A stretch of 64,000 nt of DNA from VRUE01 sp963714155 (GTDB lineage: Bacteria > Actinomycetota > Thermoleophilia > Solirubrobacterales > 70-9), in assembly GCA_963714155.1 (NCBI GenBank), contig OY970236.1, positions 868,001 to 932,000 of the forward strand, written 5' to 3'. Position 1 is the stretch's first letter. Every line of letters begins with the position of its first letter. The position numbers and the translations under genes were made by a program. The notes under the pieces are model-generated. The model saw only the letters and a program-made list of their open reading frames with translations. It was not told the origin of the DNA and searched no databases. Shown in pieces: positions 42,646-57,653 of this stretch.

Positions 42646-43170
42646 ATGTATCGCTGGTACGTGATCAACACCTACTCGGGTCACGAGAACAAGGTCAAGC
42701 ACAACCTCGAGCACCGGGTTCAGACGATGAGTCAGAACCGCAACGTGCGCCAGGTCGTCGTTCCCACCGAGCAGGTGATGGAACTCAACAAGGACGGCCA
42801 GAAAGAACCGAAAGAGAAGCGCACGATGCCGGGCTATGTCCTGGTCAACATGGAGATGACCGATGACGCTTGGGGCCTGGTCAAGAACACCCCCGGGGTG
42901 ACCGGTTTCGTCGGCTCGCGCAACAAGCCGGTGCCGCTCTCCAAACCGGAGGTCGACCGCCTGCTGCATCGCGAGACCGCCGAGCGCCCGCGCACTCAGG
43001 CCCAGTTCTCGATCGGCGAGTCGGTCAAGGTCGTATCCGGCCCGCTCTCCGACTTCTCCGGCGAGATCGCCGAGATCAACGAGGACGCCGCCAAACTCAA
43101 GGTTCTGGTCTCGATCTTCGGCCGCGAGACGCCGGTCGAGGTCGGTTACGACCAGGTCAAGAAGATTTAG
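42646..43170 (+). CDS. nusG: transcription termination/antitermination factor NusG
   Basis: 174 residues. An NGN domain (MYRWYVINTYSGHENKVKHNLEHR...PGYVLVNMEM...NTPGVTGFVG) binds RNA polymerase, and a C-terminal KOW domain (FSIGESVKVVSGPLSDFSGEIAEIN...FGRETPVEV) contacts Rho or S10. The start ATG 42646 matches the family start; the frame is open further upstream, overlapping secE, but without NusG sequence. Confidence 0.97.
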   Translation: MYRWYVINTYSGHENKVKHNLEHRVQTMSQNRNVRQVVVPTEQVMELNKDGQKEPKEKRTMPGYVLVNMEMTDDAWGLVKNTPGVTGFVGSRNKPVPLSKPEVDRLLHRETAERPRTQAQFSIGESVKVVSGPLSDFSGEIAEINEDAAKLKVLVSIFGRETPVEVGYDQVKKI

Positions 43171-43199
43171 GCGCCCGCCCGCTACCCTCTCCGATCCCG

Positions 43200-43622
43200 A
43201 TGGCAAAGAAAGTCCTCACTCAGATCAAGCTTCAGATCTCCGCCGGCTCGGCAAACCCGGCGCCGCCGGTCGGCCCTGCCCTGGGCCAGCACGGCGTCAA
43301 CATCATGGAGTTCTGCAAGGCCTTCAACGCTCAGACCCAGTCCGAAGGCGGGACGATCATCCCGGTCGAGATCACGGTCTACGAGGACCGCTCCTTCACC
43401 TTCATCACCAAGACGCCACCGGCGGCGGTGCTGATCAAGGAGGCGATCGGGATCAAGAAGGGCTCGGGCGAGCCCCACGTCAACAAGGTGGGGACGATCT
43501 CGATGGATCAGGTCCGCCAGATCGCCGAGCGCAAGATGCCCGACCTCAACGCCAACGACCTCGACGCCGCCTCGAAGATCATCGCCGGCACCGCCCGCTC
43601 GATGGGCGTGGACGTCAAATAG
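43200..43622 (+). CDS. rplK: 50S ribosomal protein L11
   Basis: 140 residues from ATG 43200. MAKKVLTQIKLQISAGSANPAPPVGPALGQHGVNIMEFCKAFNAQT is the classical L11 N-terminus (stringent-factor and thiopeptide site), and the C-terminus ends ARSMGVDV. L11 helps form the GTPase-associated centre on 23S rRNA. Two bases separate it from rplA. Confidence 0.97.
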   Translation: MAKKVLTQIKLQISAGSANPAPPVGPALGQHGVNIMEFCKAFNAQTQSEGGTIIPVEITVYEDRSFTFITKTPPAAVLIKEAIGIKKGSGEPHVNKVGTISMDQVRQIAERKMPDLNANDLDAASKIIAGTARSMGVDVK

Positions 43623-43624
43623 CC

Positions 43625-44371
43625 ATGGCCCACGGCAAGCGCTACCGCAAACAGCTCGAGAAGGTCCAACGCGATCATGCCTACCCGCCGGCTGAGGCGA
43701 TCGCCCTGCTCAAGGAGACCGCCAGCGCCAACTTCGACGAGACGGTCGAGCTGCACGTGCTGCTCGGCGTCAACGTCCGCCACGCCGAGGAGCAGCTGCG
43801 TGGCACCCTCGCCTTGCCCCACGGCCTCGGCAAGGACGTCACCGTGGCGGTCTTCGCTCAGGGCCAGCAGGCCCGCGACGCCGAGGCTGCCGGTGCCGAC
43901 TTCGTCGGCGGCGACGACCTCGCCAAGAAAGTCGAGGAGGAGGGCTGGACCGACTTCGACGTCGCGATCTCGACCCCGCAGATGATGGGCACGGTCGGCA
44001 AGCTCGGGCGCGTGCTCGGCCCGCAGGGCAAGATGCCGAACCCCAAGGTCGGCACCGTCACCGACGACATCGAGAAAGCGGTCAGCGAGTCGAAGGCCGG
44101 CAAGGTCGAGTACCGCACCGACCGCCAGGCGATCGTCCACATGGCGATCGGCAAGGCCAGCCTCACGCCCGACCAGCTGCTCGACAACTTCACCACCGTG
44201 ATGGAGGAGATCATCCGCGCCAAGCCCTCGGCGGCGAAAGGTCGCTACATCGTCACCTGCACGCTGACGACGACGATGGGCCCCGGCATCCGGGTCGATG
44301 CCTCCAAGATCGGCGACCGCGATGAGGGTGCCGCTGCGCCCCAGGCGGCAGAGGAACCCGTAACGGCCTAG
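43625..44371 (+). CDS. rplA: 50S ribosomal protein L1
   Basis: 248 residues with typical L1 text: GKRYRKQLEKV, HVLLGVNVRHAEEQLRGTLALPHGLGK, LGRVLGPQGKMPNPKVGTVT and KARQ-like AVSESKAGKVEYR. It forms the L1 stalk and often represses its own operon. The last ~20 residues are an Ala/Glu tail beyond the usual end. Confidence 0.97.
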   Translation: MAHGKRYRKQLEKVQRDHAYPPAEAIALLKETASANFDETVELHVLLGVNVRHAEEQLRGTLALPHGLGKDVTVAVFAQGQQARDAEAAGADFVGGDDLAKKVEEEGWTDFDVAISTPQMMGTVGKLGRVLGPQGKMPNPKVGTVTDDIEKAVSESKAGKVEYRTDRQAIVHMAIGKASLTPDQLLDNFTTVMEEIIRAKPSAAKGRYIVTCTLTTTMGPGIRVDASKIGDRDEGAAAPQAAEEPVTA

Positions 44372-44388
44372 ACTGCGCCGTCGCGAAC

Positions 44389-44426
44389 CCCAGACCACCG
44401 GCGGGGCCGACCCCGTAAGCCCGGTG
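44389..44426 (+). promoter_or_regulatory. putative L10 leader structure before rplJ
   Basis: CACCGG/CCGGTG (44396-44401 with 44421-44426) encloses CGGGG/CCCCG with a CCGA loop, and a one-sided TAAGC bulge resembles a kink. CAGACC lies just before it. Such structures before rplJ bind L10-L12 and control expression. Confidence 0.5.
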
Positions 44427-44436
44427 CAGGCGAACG

Positions 44437-45249
44437 ATGAACCGAGACGAAAAGGCAACAGCAATTGAGGAGATCGCCGCCGACATTGAGGCGGCCGAGG
44501 CGATCTTCGCGGTTGACTACCGGGGAATCAGCGTCCCCCAAGCGGCTGAACTGCGCGCCAAACTGCGCGAGTCCGATGCCAGCTTCCGCATCGTCAAGAA
44601 CCGCCTGACCAAAATCGCCGCTGACAAAGCCGGCGCGGGGGAGCGCCTCAACGCGCTGCTGCAGGGGCCGACCGCGCTCACCTTCGTGCGCGGCGACACC
44701 GCCCAGGCCGCCAAGGCGATCTCGACCTTCAACAAAGAGCATAAAGTGCTCACCTTCAAGGGCGGCTTCATGGACGGCATCGACGTCGATGAGAGCGGCT
44801 TCGAAGCGATCGCCAAGCTGCCTTCGCGCGACGTCCTCAACGGCCAGCTCGCCGGCGTCGTCGCCAGCCCATTGACCGGCCTGGTCCGCGGGCTCGGCTC
44901 GATGATCCAAGGACTTGCGCTGCAGCTCGGCCAGATCGCCGAGAAGGGCCTGGTAAGTGGCGAGGCTCCGGCTGAGCCCGCCGCCGCCCCGGCTGAGGGG
45001 GCACCGGCTGAGGAGGCCCCCGCCGCTGAGGAGACGCCTGCTGCGGAGGCAGAGGCTGAGGAGACTCCCGCCGAGGAGACCCCGGCCGCCGAGGCCGAGC
45101 CTGCTGCTGAGGAGCCCGCTGCCGAGGAGGCAAAAGCTGAGGAGGCCGAGCCCGCTGCTGAGGCGGAGCAGGCCGAGGAGAAGGCGGAGGACGATGCCGC
45201 CGAGGATGAGACTTCTAACACTGACGACGCGAGCAAGGAAGAGGAGTAG
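44437..45249 (+). CDS. rplJ: 50S ribosomal protein L10 with long acidic tail
   Basis: 270 residues. The first ~170 are ordinary L10 (NRDEKATAIEEIAADIEAAEAIFAVDYRGISVPQAAELRAKLRE...FRIVKNRLTKIA), the stalk base that carries L7/L12 dimers. From about residue 172 a ~95-residue tail of Glu, Ala and Pro follows (repeated AEEAPAAEETPA-like units), which typical L10 lacks. rplL starts at the next base after the stop. Confidence 0.95.
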   Translation: MNRDEKATAIEEIAADIEAAEAIFAVDYRGISVPQAAELRAKLRESDASFRIVKNRLTKIAADKAGAGERLNALLQGPTALTFVRGDTAQAAKAISTFNKEHKVLTFKGGFMDGIDVDESGFEAIAKLPSRDVLNGQLAGVVASPLTGLVRGLGSMIQGLALQLGQIAEKGLVSGEAPAEPAAAPAEGAPAEEAPAAEETPAAEAEAEETPAEETPAAEAEPAAEEPAAEEAKAEEAEPAAEAEQAEEKAEDDAAEDETSNTDDASKEEE

Positions 45250-45642
45250 ATGGCAACCAAGGTTTCAACAGATGACTGGATCGAGGAGCTGAAGAGCATT
45301 TCCGTGCTCGAGCTCTCCGAGCGGATCAAAGCCCTCGAGGAGGAGTTCGGCGTCTCGGCCACGGCCGTTGCCGCTGCCGCCCCGGCTGCTGCCGGCGCTC
45401 CCGCCGGTGACGGTGGTGGCGAGGAAGAGGCCTCCACGGTCGACGTCGTCCTCGCCGAGGTCGGCGGCCAGAAGGTCCCCGTGATCAAGGTCGTGCGTGC
45501 TGCGACCGGGCTCGGCCTGAAAGAGGCCAAGGCGATGGTCGACGAGGCCCCCAAGGCAATCAAGGAGGGCATCGACCGCGAGGAGGCCGACAAGTTGAAG
45601 GCCGAACTCGAGGAGGCCGGCGCCACCGTCGAGCTCAAGTAA
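45250..45642 (+). CDS. rplL: 50S ribosomal protein L7/L12
   Basis: 130 residues: N-terminal dimer domain (WIEELKSISVLELSERIKALEEEFGVSA), Ala/Gly hinge, and C-terminal domain (VDVVLAEVGGQKVPVIKVVRAATGLGLKEAKAMVDEAP), which recruits translation factors. The 155 bases after it (45643-45797) hold an imperfect GC-rich hairpin followed by T-rich bases, possibly a partial terminator or processing site before rpoB. Confidence 0.97.
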   Translation: MATKVSTDDWIEELKSISVLELSERIKALEEEFGVSATAVAAAAPAAAGAPAGDGGGEEEASTVDVVLAEVGGQKVPVIKVVRAATGLGLKEAKAMVDEAPKAIKEGIDREEADKLKAELEEAGATVELK

Positions 45643-45797
45643 ACCTCGCATCATCCGCGTTTGGAACCCAGGCAGGGAGCCAAACTAGCGGCAGAGCGCG
45701 GCCGTGTGTTATTTTTCGCGGTCGCGCCCAGTTTTGTCCCCTGCCCGTATCTGCGCTGTACCTAACGTCCCTCTGACCTTCTGAGGAGTCGCCCGTC

Positions 45798-53422
<7,625 letters not shown>

Positions 53423-53431
53423 AGGCGGGGG

Positions 53432-53553
53432 GAGGGGCCGGGGCGCCCCTCCCGCTTGCTGGGTTTTCCGCCTGAACAGCTTGCCGCCGTCCGAGGTTGG
53501 GGTTGCGGGCGGAAAAGGGACGCCGCTGCGCAGGAGGGGCACCCCGGCCCCTC
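53432..53553. repeat. palindromic repeat, copy A (~122 nt)
   Basis: Outer arms of 21 bp pair with one mismatch (GAGGGGCCGGGG... with ...CCCCGGCCCCTC). An inner stem TTTTCCGCC/GGCGGAAAA (53464-53472, 53508-53516) and a conserved GCCGTCCGAGG centre are shared with the copy at 55842-55970. It lies 10 bases after rpoC. Confidence 0.8.
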
Positions 53554-53633
53554 TCTCAGCTTCGAGTAGCTGCCGCGACGTTCCCGCATCGTTCGAGCCG
53601 GCCGGACCTTTGGAGTTCGTGCCTGAACGCAAG

Positions 53634-53659
53634 GCGGCCCGAGCTTTCGCCCGGGCCGC
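53634..53659. terminator. GC-rich hairpin downstream of rpoC
   Basis: GCGGCCCG and CGGGCCGC (8 bp) with a 10-base loop, in the gap between rpoC and the convergent secreted-protein gene. Confidence 0.45.
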
Positions 53660-53677
53660 TTGGCACTCCATCCGCTT

Positions 53678-53720
53678 CCGGTGCGCTTTATGTGGCTATG
53701 GACCACATAAAGCGCACCGG
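53678..53720. terminator. 18-bp perfect inverted repeat between convergent genes
   Basis: CCGGTGCGCTTTATGTGG and its exact inverse around a 7-base loop, 13 bases past the stop of the minus-strand secreted protein. A strong bidirectional terminator is likely. Confidence 0.7.
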
Positions 53721-53733
53721 AGCAGTGAAGGGA

Positions 53734-54378
53734 CTAGTTGCTACTGCCGCCTGAGAGGCAGTAGGCGTAGACGGTGAGGCTGGTGTCGGCGGGGGCGTAG
53801 CTGTGGGCGTGGGCGATCCAGCCGTTGCCGCTGCGCTGCGCGCCGGTCAATGCCACCCGGTAGTCGCCGGCGGTGTTGCCGCCACTGATCGCGACGGTGC
53901 CCGCCGGGCAGTCGACGCTGACGCTGGCGTTGGCGCCGGTTTTGATCGTGGTGCTGTTCGACACCGAGATGATCGCGCCGAGCTCTGAGGCGCGGACGGA
54001 GCCGGCCTGCAGCTCGCTCGAGCCGACCGAGTCGGGGCCGAGGTCGTTGGCGGTCAGCGACTGGTCAGCTACCTCCGAGGAGGTGACCGAGGCAGCGCCG
54101 AGGTCGCCTGAGGTCAGCGTCTCGGCTGCGACGTCGGAGGAGTCGACGCCGTTTTCGGCGATCTCCGTCGTGTCGACCGCATCGGGGGCGATCTTGCCGG
54201 CGGCAACCGCGTTGTCGCGGAGGTCGATGGTGCGAATCGTGCCGTCGACGATCTGCGGCGAGCGGACCGTGTTCTTGCCGACGCCAGCGGCGATGGCGCT
54301 ACCGGTGAGGGCGGCGAACAGGGCGATGCAGGCGATTACGAGGGCGGGGCTGGGGCGGAATGTGTTCTTCTTGGTCAT
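53734..54378 (-). CDS. secreted protein with DNAV-type repeats
   Basis: 214 residues from ATG 54378 (MTKKNTFRPSP); the frame is open a further 22 codons but lacks signal character there. A signal peptide (LVIACIALFAALTGSAIA) is followed by GVGKNTVRSPQIVDGTIRTIDLRDNAVAAGKIAPDAV and further S/D-rich units, a repeat type common in exported actinobacterial proteins and likely beta-helical. The C-terminal ~75 residues (SVDCPAGTVAISGG...VYAYCLSG) form a small domain with two cysteines. Function unknown. Confidence 0.75.
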   Translation of the reverse strand: MTKKNTFRPSPALVIACIALFAALTGSAIAAGVGKNTVRSPQIVDGTIRTIDLRDNAVAAGKIAPDAVDTTEIAENGVDSSDVAAETLTSGDLGAASVTSSEVADQSLTANDLGPDSVGSSELQAGSVRASELGAIISVSNSTTIKTGANASVSVDCPAGTVAISGGNTAGDYRVALTGAQRSGNGWIAHAHSYAPADTSLTVYAYCLSGGSSN

Positions 54379-54502
54379 CGGAGTGTCCTTTCGTTTGGTT
54401 GGTAAATCCGATGGACCAAGCTTCGAAGCGATCGGCCTTTTCAACTACGGACCCCAGGGGTGGTCTTCCTCACCCCTTGGCCAGCCAGCCAGGGGCGGAT
54501 CG

Positions 54503-54521
54503 GACTGGATAGATTCCAGTC
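54503..54521 (+). promoter_or_regulatory. small inverted repeat ending at the monooxygenase start codon
   Basis: GACTGGA-TAGAT-TCCAGTC, with the last base directly before GTG 54522. No ribosome site fits between, so it may be an operator on a leaderless gene or a translational hairpin. Confidence 0.45.
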
Positions 54522-55844
54522 GTGCCAGCTGCCCAGAAGGTCTGCGTGATCGGTGCCGGGTCCTCCGGCATCACCTCTTGCCAGGTCCTCAACGCGCGCG
54601 GGGTCGCCTTCGATTGCTACGAGAAGGGCTCCGAGGTAGGCGGCAACTGGCGCTACGAAAACGACAACGAGCTGTCCTCGGCCTACCGCTCGCTGCACAT
54701 CAACACCTCGCGCGGGTTGATGGCCTACAAGACCTACCCGATGCCGGATGACTATCCGGACTACCCCAACCACTTCCAGATCGCCCGTTACTTCGACGAC
54801 TACGTCGATCACTTCTCCCTGCGCGAGAAGATCCGCTTTCGCACCGAGGTGCTCAGCGTCGTCCCGGTCGATGGCGAGTGGGAGGTGACGGTCCAGGAGC
54901 GCGGGGGAGAGCGCCAGAGCCACCGCTACCGCGCCGTGCTGGTTGCCAACGGCCATCACTGGGATCCGCGCTGGCCCGAGCCGCCGTTTCCCGGCTCGGA
55001 GGACTTCGAGGGCGAGCAGATCCACGTCCACCACTACCGCGAGCCGGAGGTGCTGCGAAACAAGCGCGTGCTCGTTCTGGGCATCGGCAACTCGGCGACC
55101 GACATCGCGGTAGAGGCCTCGCGCATCGCCGAGAAGACCTTCCTGGCGATGCGCCGCGGCGCCTACGTCATGCCCAAGTACCTGAACGGCAAACCGACCG
55201 ACGAAGCGGCGTCGAAGCTGCTGACGCTGATGCCGCTCCCGGTGCAGCGCTTCGTGCTGGGGCGAATGCTGGGGTTGACGGCCGGGGACATGACTTCTTA
55301 CGGCCTCCCCAAGCCCGATCACAAGCTGCTCGAGGCCCACCCGACGGTTTCGGCTGAGCTGCTCTCGCGCCTCGGTCACGGCGATATCGCGATCAAGCCC
55401 AATCTCGAGCGCTTCAACGGCGGCCGCACGGTCCAGTTTGTCGACGGCAGCGAGGAGGAGATCGACCTCGTCGTTTATTGCACCGGCTACAAGATCAGCT
55501 TCCCCTTCTTCGACGAGGACCTGGTGTCAGCCGAGGAAAACCGCTTGCCGCTCTACCGCCGGGTCGTCTCGGTCGAGCATCCGGGGCTCTACTTCATTGG
55601 CTTGATCCAGCCGCTGGGGGCGATCATGCCGCTGGCCGAGGCACAGGCCGAGTGGGTGGCCGATCTCGTGGGGGGCCGCGGAACGCTGCCGCCACCGGCC
55701 GAGATGCGGACGGAGATCTCAGCGGCCGAAGGGAAGATGAAAAAGCGCTACGTCGCTTCTAAGCGGCACACGATTCAGGTGGACTTCCAGCCTTATCTGC
55801 GCGAGATCCGCAGGGAGCGCAGGCGGGCCGCTCAGCGTGGGTAG
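54522..55844 (+). CDS. flavin-containing monooxygenase (FMO-like)
   Basis: 440 residues from GTG 54522. The FAD-binding GxGxxG (VIGAGSSGITS) at residue ~10 with the acidic CYEKGSEVGGNW, the FMO-type F-x-G-x3-H-x3-Y segment (FEGEQIHVHHY), and the NADPH-binding GIGNSATDIAVEA near residue 185 are visible, with CTGYKISFPF near the end. It would oxygenate nitrogen-, sulfur- or carbonyl-containing small molecules with NADPH and O2. It stands alone, and its 3' end runs into palindromic repeat copy B. Confidence 0.88.
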   Translation: MPAAQKVCVIGAGSSGITSCQVLNARGVAFDCYEKGSEVGGNWRYENDNELSSAYRSLHINTSRGLMAYKTYPMPDDYPDYPNHFQIARYFDDYVDHFSLREKIRFRTEVLSVVPVDGEWEVTVQERGGERQSHRYRAVLVANGHHWDPRWPEPPFPGSEDFEGEQIHVHHYREPEVLRNKRVLVLGIGNSATDIAVEASRIAEKTFLAMRRGAYVMPKYLNGKPTDEAASKLLTLMPLPVQRFVLGRMLGLTAGDMTSYGLPKPDHKLLEAHPTVSAELLSRLGHGDIAIKPNLERFNGGRTVQFVDGSEEEIDLVVYCTGYKISFPFFDEDLVSAEENRLPLYRRVVSVEHPGLYFIGLIQPLGAIMPLAEAQAEWVADLVGGRGTLPPPAEMRTEISAAEGKMKKRYVASKRHTIQVDFQPYLREIRRERRRAAQRG

Positions 55845-56173
55845 GAGGAGGCGGGGTGCCCCTCCGTCTTGCTGGGTTTTCCGCCTGTAGAGGTTGTCGC
55901 CGTCCGAGGGTCGGGTAGCGGGCGGAAAAGGGGACGCCGCTGCGCCGGAGGGGCACCCCGCCTCCTCCTAATTGCACCGGCGCCGCCTGGCAGAGGGTGG
56001 GGCCCGCGGGGGCGAGTTGGGAAGGGACGATCGCGCCGCAGGCCACCATCGGAGTCATCGCTTGCGCCCTCGGGCTCGGGTTCGCGGCTTGCCCACCAGA
56101 CGAGCCAGAGTGCGCCGAAGACGGGGATCTTCAGCACAACGAGCAGAAAGAAGATTGGCCAGAAGCCCTCCAC
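55832..56173 (-). CDS. small membrane protein whose 3' end lies in a palindromic repeat
   Basis: 113 residues from GTG 56173, five bases after the HAD gene stop. The start EGFWPIFFLLVVLKIPVFGALWLVWWASREPEPE has one clear membrane helix with a charged Pro-rich follow-on. Residues from about 68 onward are encoded by palindromic repeat copy B, so the original C-terminus has probably been replaced. It overlaps the end of the monooxygenase gene by 13 bases on the other strand. Confidence 0.45.
   Translation of the reverse strand: MEGFWPIFFLLVVLKIPVFGALWLVWWASREPEPEGASDDSDGGLRRDRPFPTRPRGPHPLPGGAGAIRRRRGAPPAQRRPLFRPLPDPRTATTSTGGKPSKTEGHPASSYPR
55842..55970. repeat. palindromic repeat, copy B (129 nt)
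   Basis: Outer arms 55842-55865 and 55947-55970 pair perfectly over 24 bp, and the inner stem TTTTCCGCC/GGCGGAAAA (55877-55885, 55921-55929) is also perfect. The sequence matches copy A along most of its length. It overlaps the monooxygenase stop and the 3' end of the small membrane-protein gene. Confidence 0.85.
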
Positions 56174-56178
56174 CGGGC

Positions 56179-56658
56179 TCAGTCTAGAGACACGGCCCAC
56201 TGCCGCAAGGCCTCGACGTGGGCCTCCTCGAGACCGAGGTGCGTCTCAGTGAGCACGAGCAGGGTTGGCTGCTCACGCCGCTCGGCCCACTCGTAACAGC
56301 TCTGGTCGAAGTTGTCGTCGATCCAGGCCATCGGCCGATCCGCCGCGTACTTGTCAAGTGGCCCCAGCTTCCAATGCGCTGCCCCTGCCCGCACGGCCCC
56401 ATCGAAGCTCACGTGCGGCAACTCCGGCAAGCCCAGCAACGCGGGCAAATAGAAGTTCGCTTTGTCCTCCCACCCGCTGGCCCAGACCAGCTCAAAGTGC
56501 TCGCTCAGCCGCACCAGCCGGTCGCCGACCGGCAGCGAGATCAAATGCGGCACCCCATCGACCAGCTCAAGCTTCGTAAACGACCGATCCGGTGGAGTCT
56601 CGGCTCCGAACAAGGAGATGACGCCGTCGATATCGATGGCGAGGATGGGTTGATCCAT
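56179..56658 (-). CDS. HAD-superfamily phosphatase-like protein
   Basis: 159 residues from ATG 56658. The N-terminal LAIDIDGVISLF gives the nucleophile and acid/base Asp pair (DxD); WASGWEDKAN follows as the second-motif region, and WIDDNF near residue 130 supplies acidic metal ligands. The compact, capless layout matches the HAD domain found in RNA-repair associated (SAK) proteins. The substrate is unknown. It probably shares a transcript with the small membrane protein after it. Confidence 0.8.
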   Translation of the reverse strand: MDQPILAIDIDGVISLFGAETPPDRSFTKLELVDGVPHLISLPVGDRLVRLSEHFELVWASGWEDKANFYLPALLGLPELPHVSFDGAVRAGAAHWKLGPLDKYAADRPMAWIDDNFDQSCYEWAERREQPTLLVLTETHLGLEEAHVEALRQWAVSLD

Positions 56659-56667
56659 AAAACCTAG

Positions 56668-56789
56668 AGACGGGCCATGAGGGCGTGGCTGGCAAGGACG
56701 CAGGGAGGGAGGTGAGGGGAGCGCACTCTCGTGCGTGACCCGAGCCGACCGACTGAGGACACAGCCAGGCGCGCCCTCATGGCCCGTCT
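56668..56789. repeat. 18-bp perfect inverted repeat spanning the rpsG 3' end
   Basis: AGACGGGCCATGAGGGCG (56668-56685) and its inverse (56772-56789) are 86 bases apart. The right arm overlaps the rpsG stop codon, and the left arm lies 10 bases before the HAD gene start. It may form a large terminator/processing structure. Confidence 0.6.
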
Positions 56790-57258
56790 ACCAGCGGTAG
56801 TGGGCGAAGGCCTTGTTGGCCTGGGCCATGCGGTAGATGTCGTCCTTGCGCTTCCAGGCAGCACCCTGCTGCTGGGTCGCATCGAGGATCTCGCTCGCGA
56901 GCCGCTCGGCCATCGAGTACTCGCGGCGGTTGCGGGCGAAGTCGACTAGCCAGCGGATCGCCAGGGTGCGGGCGCGCCGCGCGGGCACCTCGACCGGGAC
57001 TTGGTAGGTGGCGCCGCCGACCCGGCGTGAGCGAACCTCGAGCACCGGAGTAAGTTGCTTGATTGCCGCCTCGAGCGTCTCGATCGCGTCCTCACCGGAG
57101 CGCTCGCCGACCAGGGCGAGGGCGTCGTAGACGATGCGCTCGGCAAGCTGCTTCTTGCCGTCGCTCATCACCTTGTTGATCAGCTGCTGGACCAAGCGGT
57201 TGCGGAAGCGCGCATCGGGCTCGACCGGACGGATTGTGGCTGCAGAGCGGCGCGGCAT
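56788..57258 (-). CDS. rpsG: 30S ribosomal protein S7
   Basis: 156 residues, normal length, MPRRSAATIRPVEPDARFRNRLVQQLINKVMSDGKK, ending QANKAFAHYRW. Binds 16S rRNA in the 30S head. Its ATG overlaps the rpsL stop by one base (TGATG type), so the two are translationally coupled. Confidence 0.97.
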   Translation of the reverse strand: MPRRSAATIRPVEPDARFRNRLVQQLINKVMSDGKKQLAERIVYDALALVGERSGEDAIETLEAAIKQLTPVLEVRSRRVGGATYQVPVEVPARRARTLAIRWLVDFARNRREYSMAERLASEILDATQQQGAAWKRKDDIYRMAQANKAFAHYRW

Positions 57259-57653
57259 CAGGAGGCCTTGACGCCGTAGCGCGAGCGGGCTTGCTTGCGG
57301 TCGGAAACGCCGGCCGCATCGAGGGTGCCACGTACGACCTTGTAGCGGACACCGGGAAGGTCCTTGACTCGGCCCCCACGGACCAGGACGACGGAGTGCT
57401 CCTGCAGGTTGTGGCCCTCGCCCGGGATGTAGGTCGTGACCTCCATCCCGTTGGTCAGTCGCACACGGGCGATCTTGCGCAGTGCCGAGTTCGGCTTCTT
57501 CGGCGTTACGGTCGCGACGCGCGTGCAGACGCCGCGCCGCTGCGGGGCCGCGACGGCCTTCTTGCGGCCTTGCGAGGACTTGAGTCCCGGCGTCGCCGTC
57601 TTCTTCTTCGGGCGCTTGCGGCCCTTCCTGACAAGTTGATTCGTATTCGGCAC
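57258..57653 (-). CDS. rpsL: 30S ribosomal protein S12
   Basis: 131 residues, MPNTNQLVRKGRKRPKKKTATPGL..., with the decoding-site loops TPKKPNSALRK and GGRVKDLPGVRY. The lysines linked to streptomycin sensitivity in other bacteria are kept. Its start lies inside the 3' end of the overlapping upstream membrane-protein frame. rpsL-rpsG runs opposite to fusA, so the usual str operon is split. Confidence 0.97.
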   Translation of the reverse strand: MPNTNQLVRKGRKRPKKKTATPGLKSSQGRKKAVAAPQRRGVCTRVATVTPKKPNSALRKIARVRLTNGMEVTTYIPGEGHNLQEHSVVLVRGGRVKDLPGVRYKVVRGTLDAAGVSDRKQARSRYGVKAS

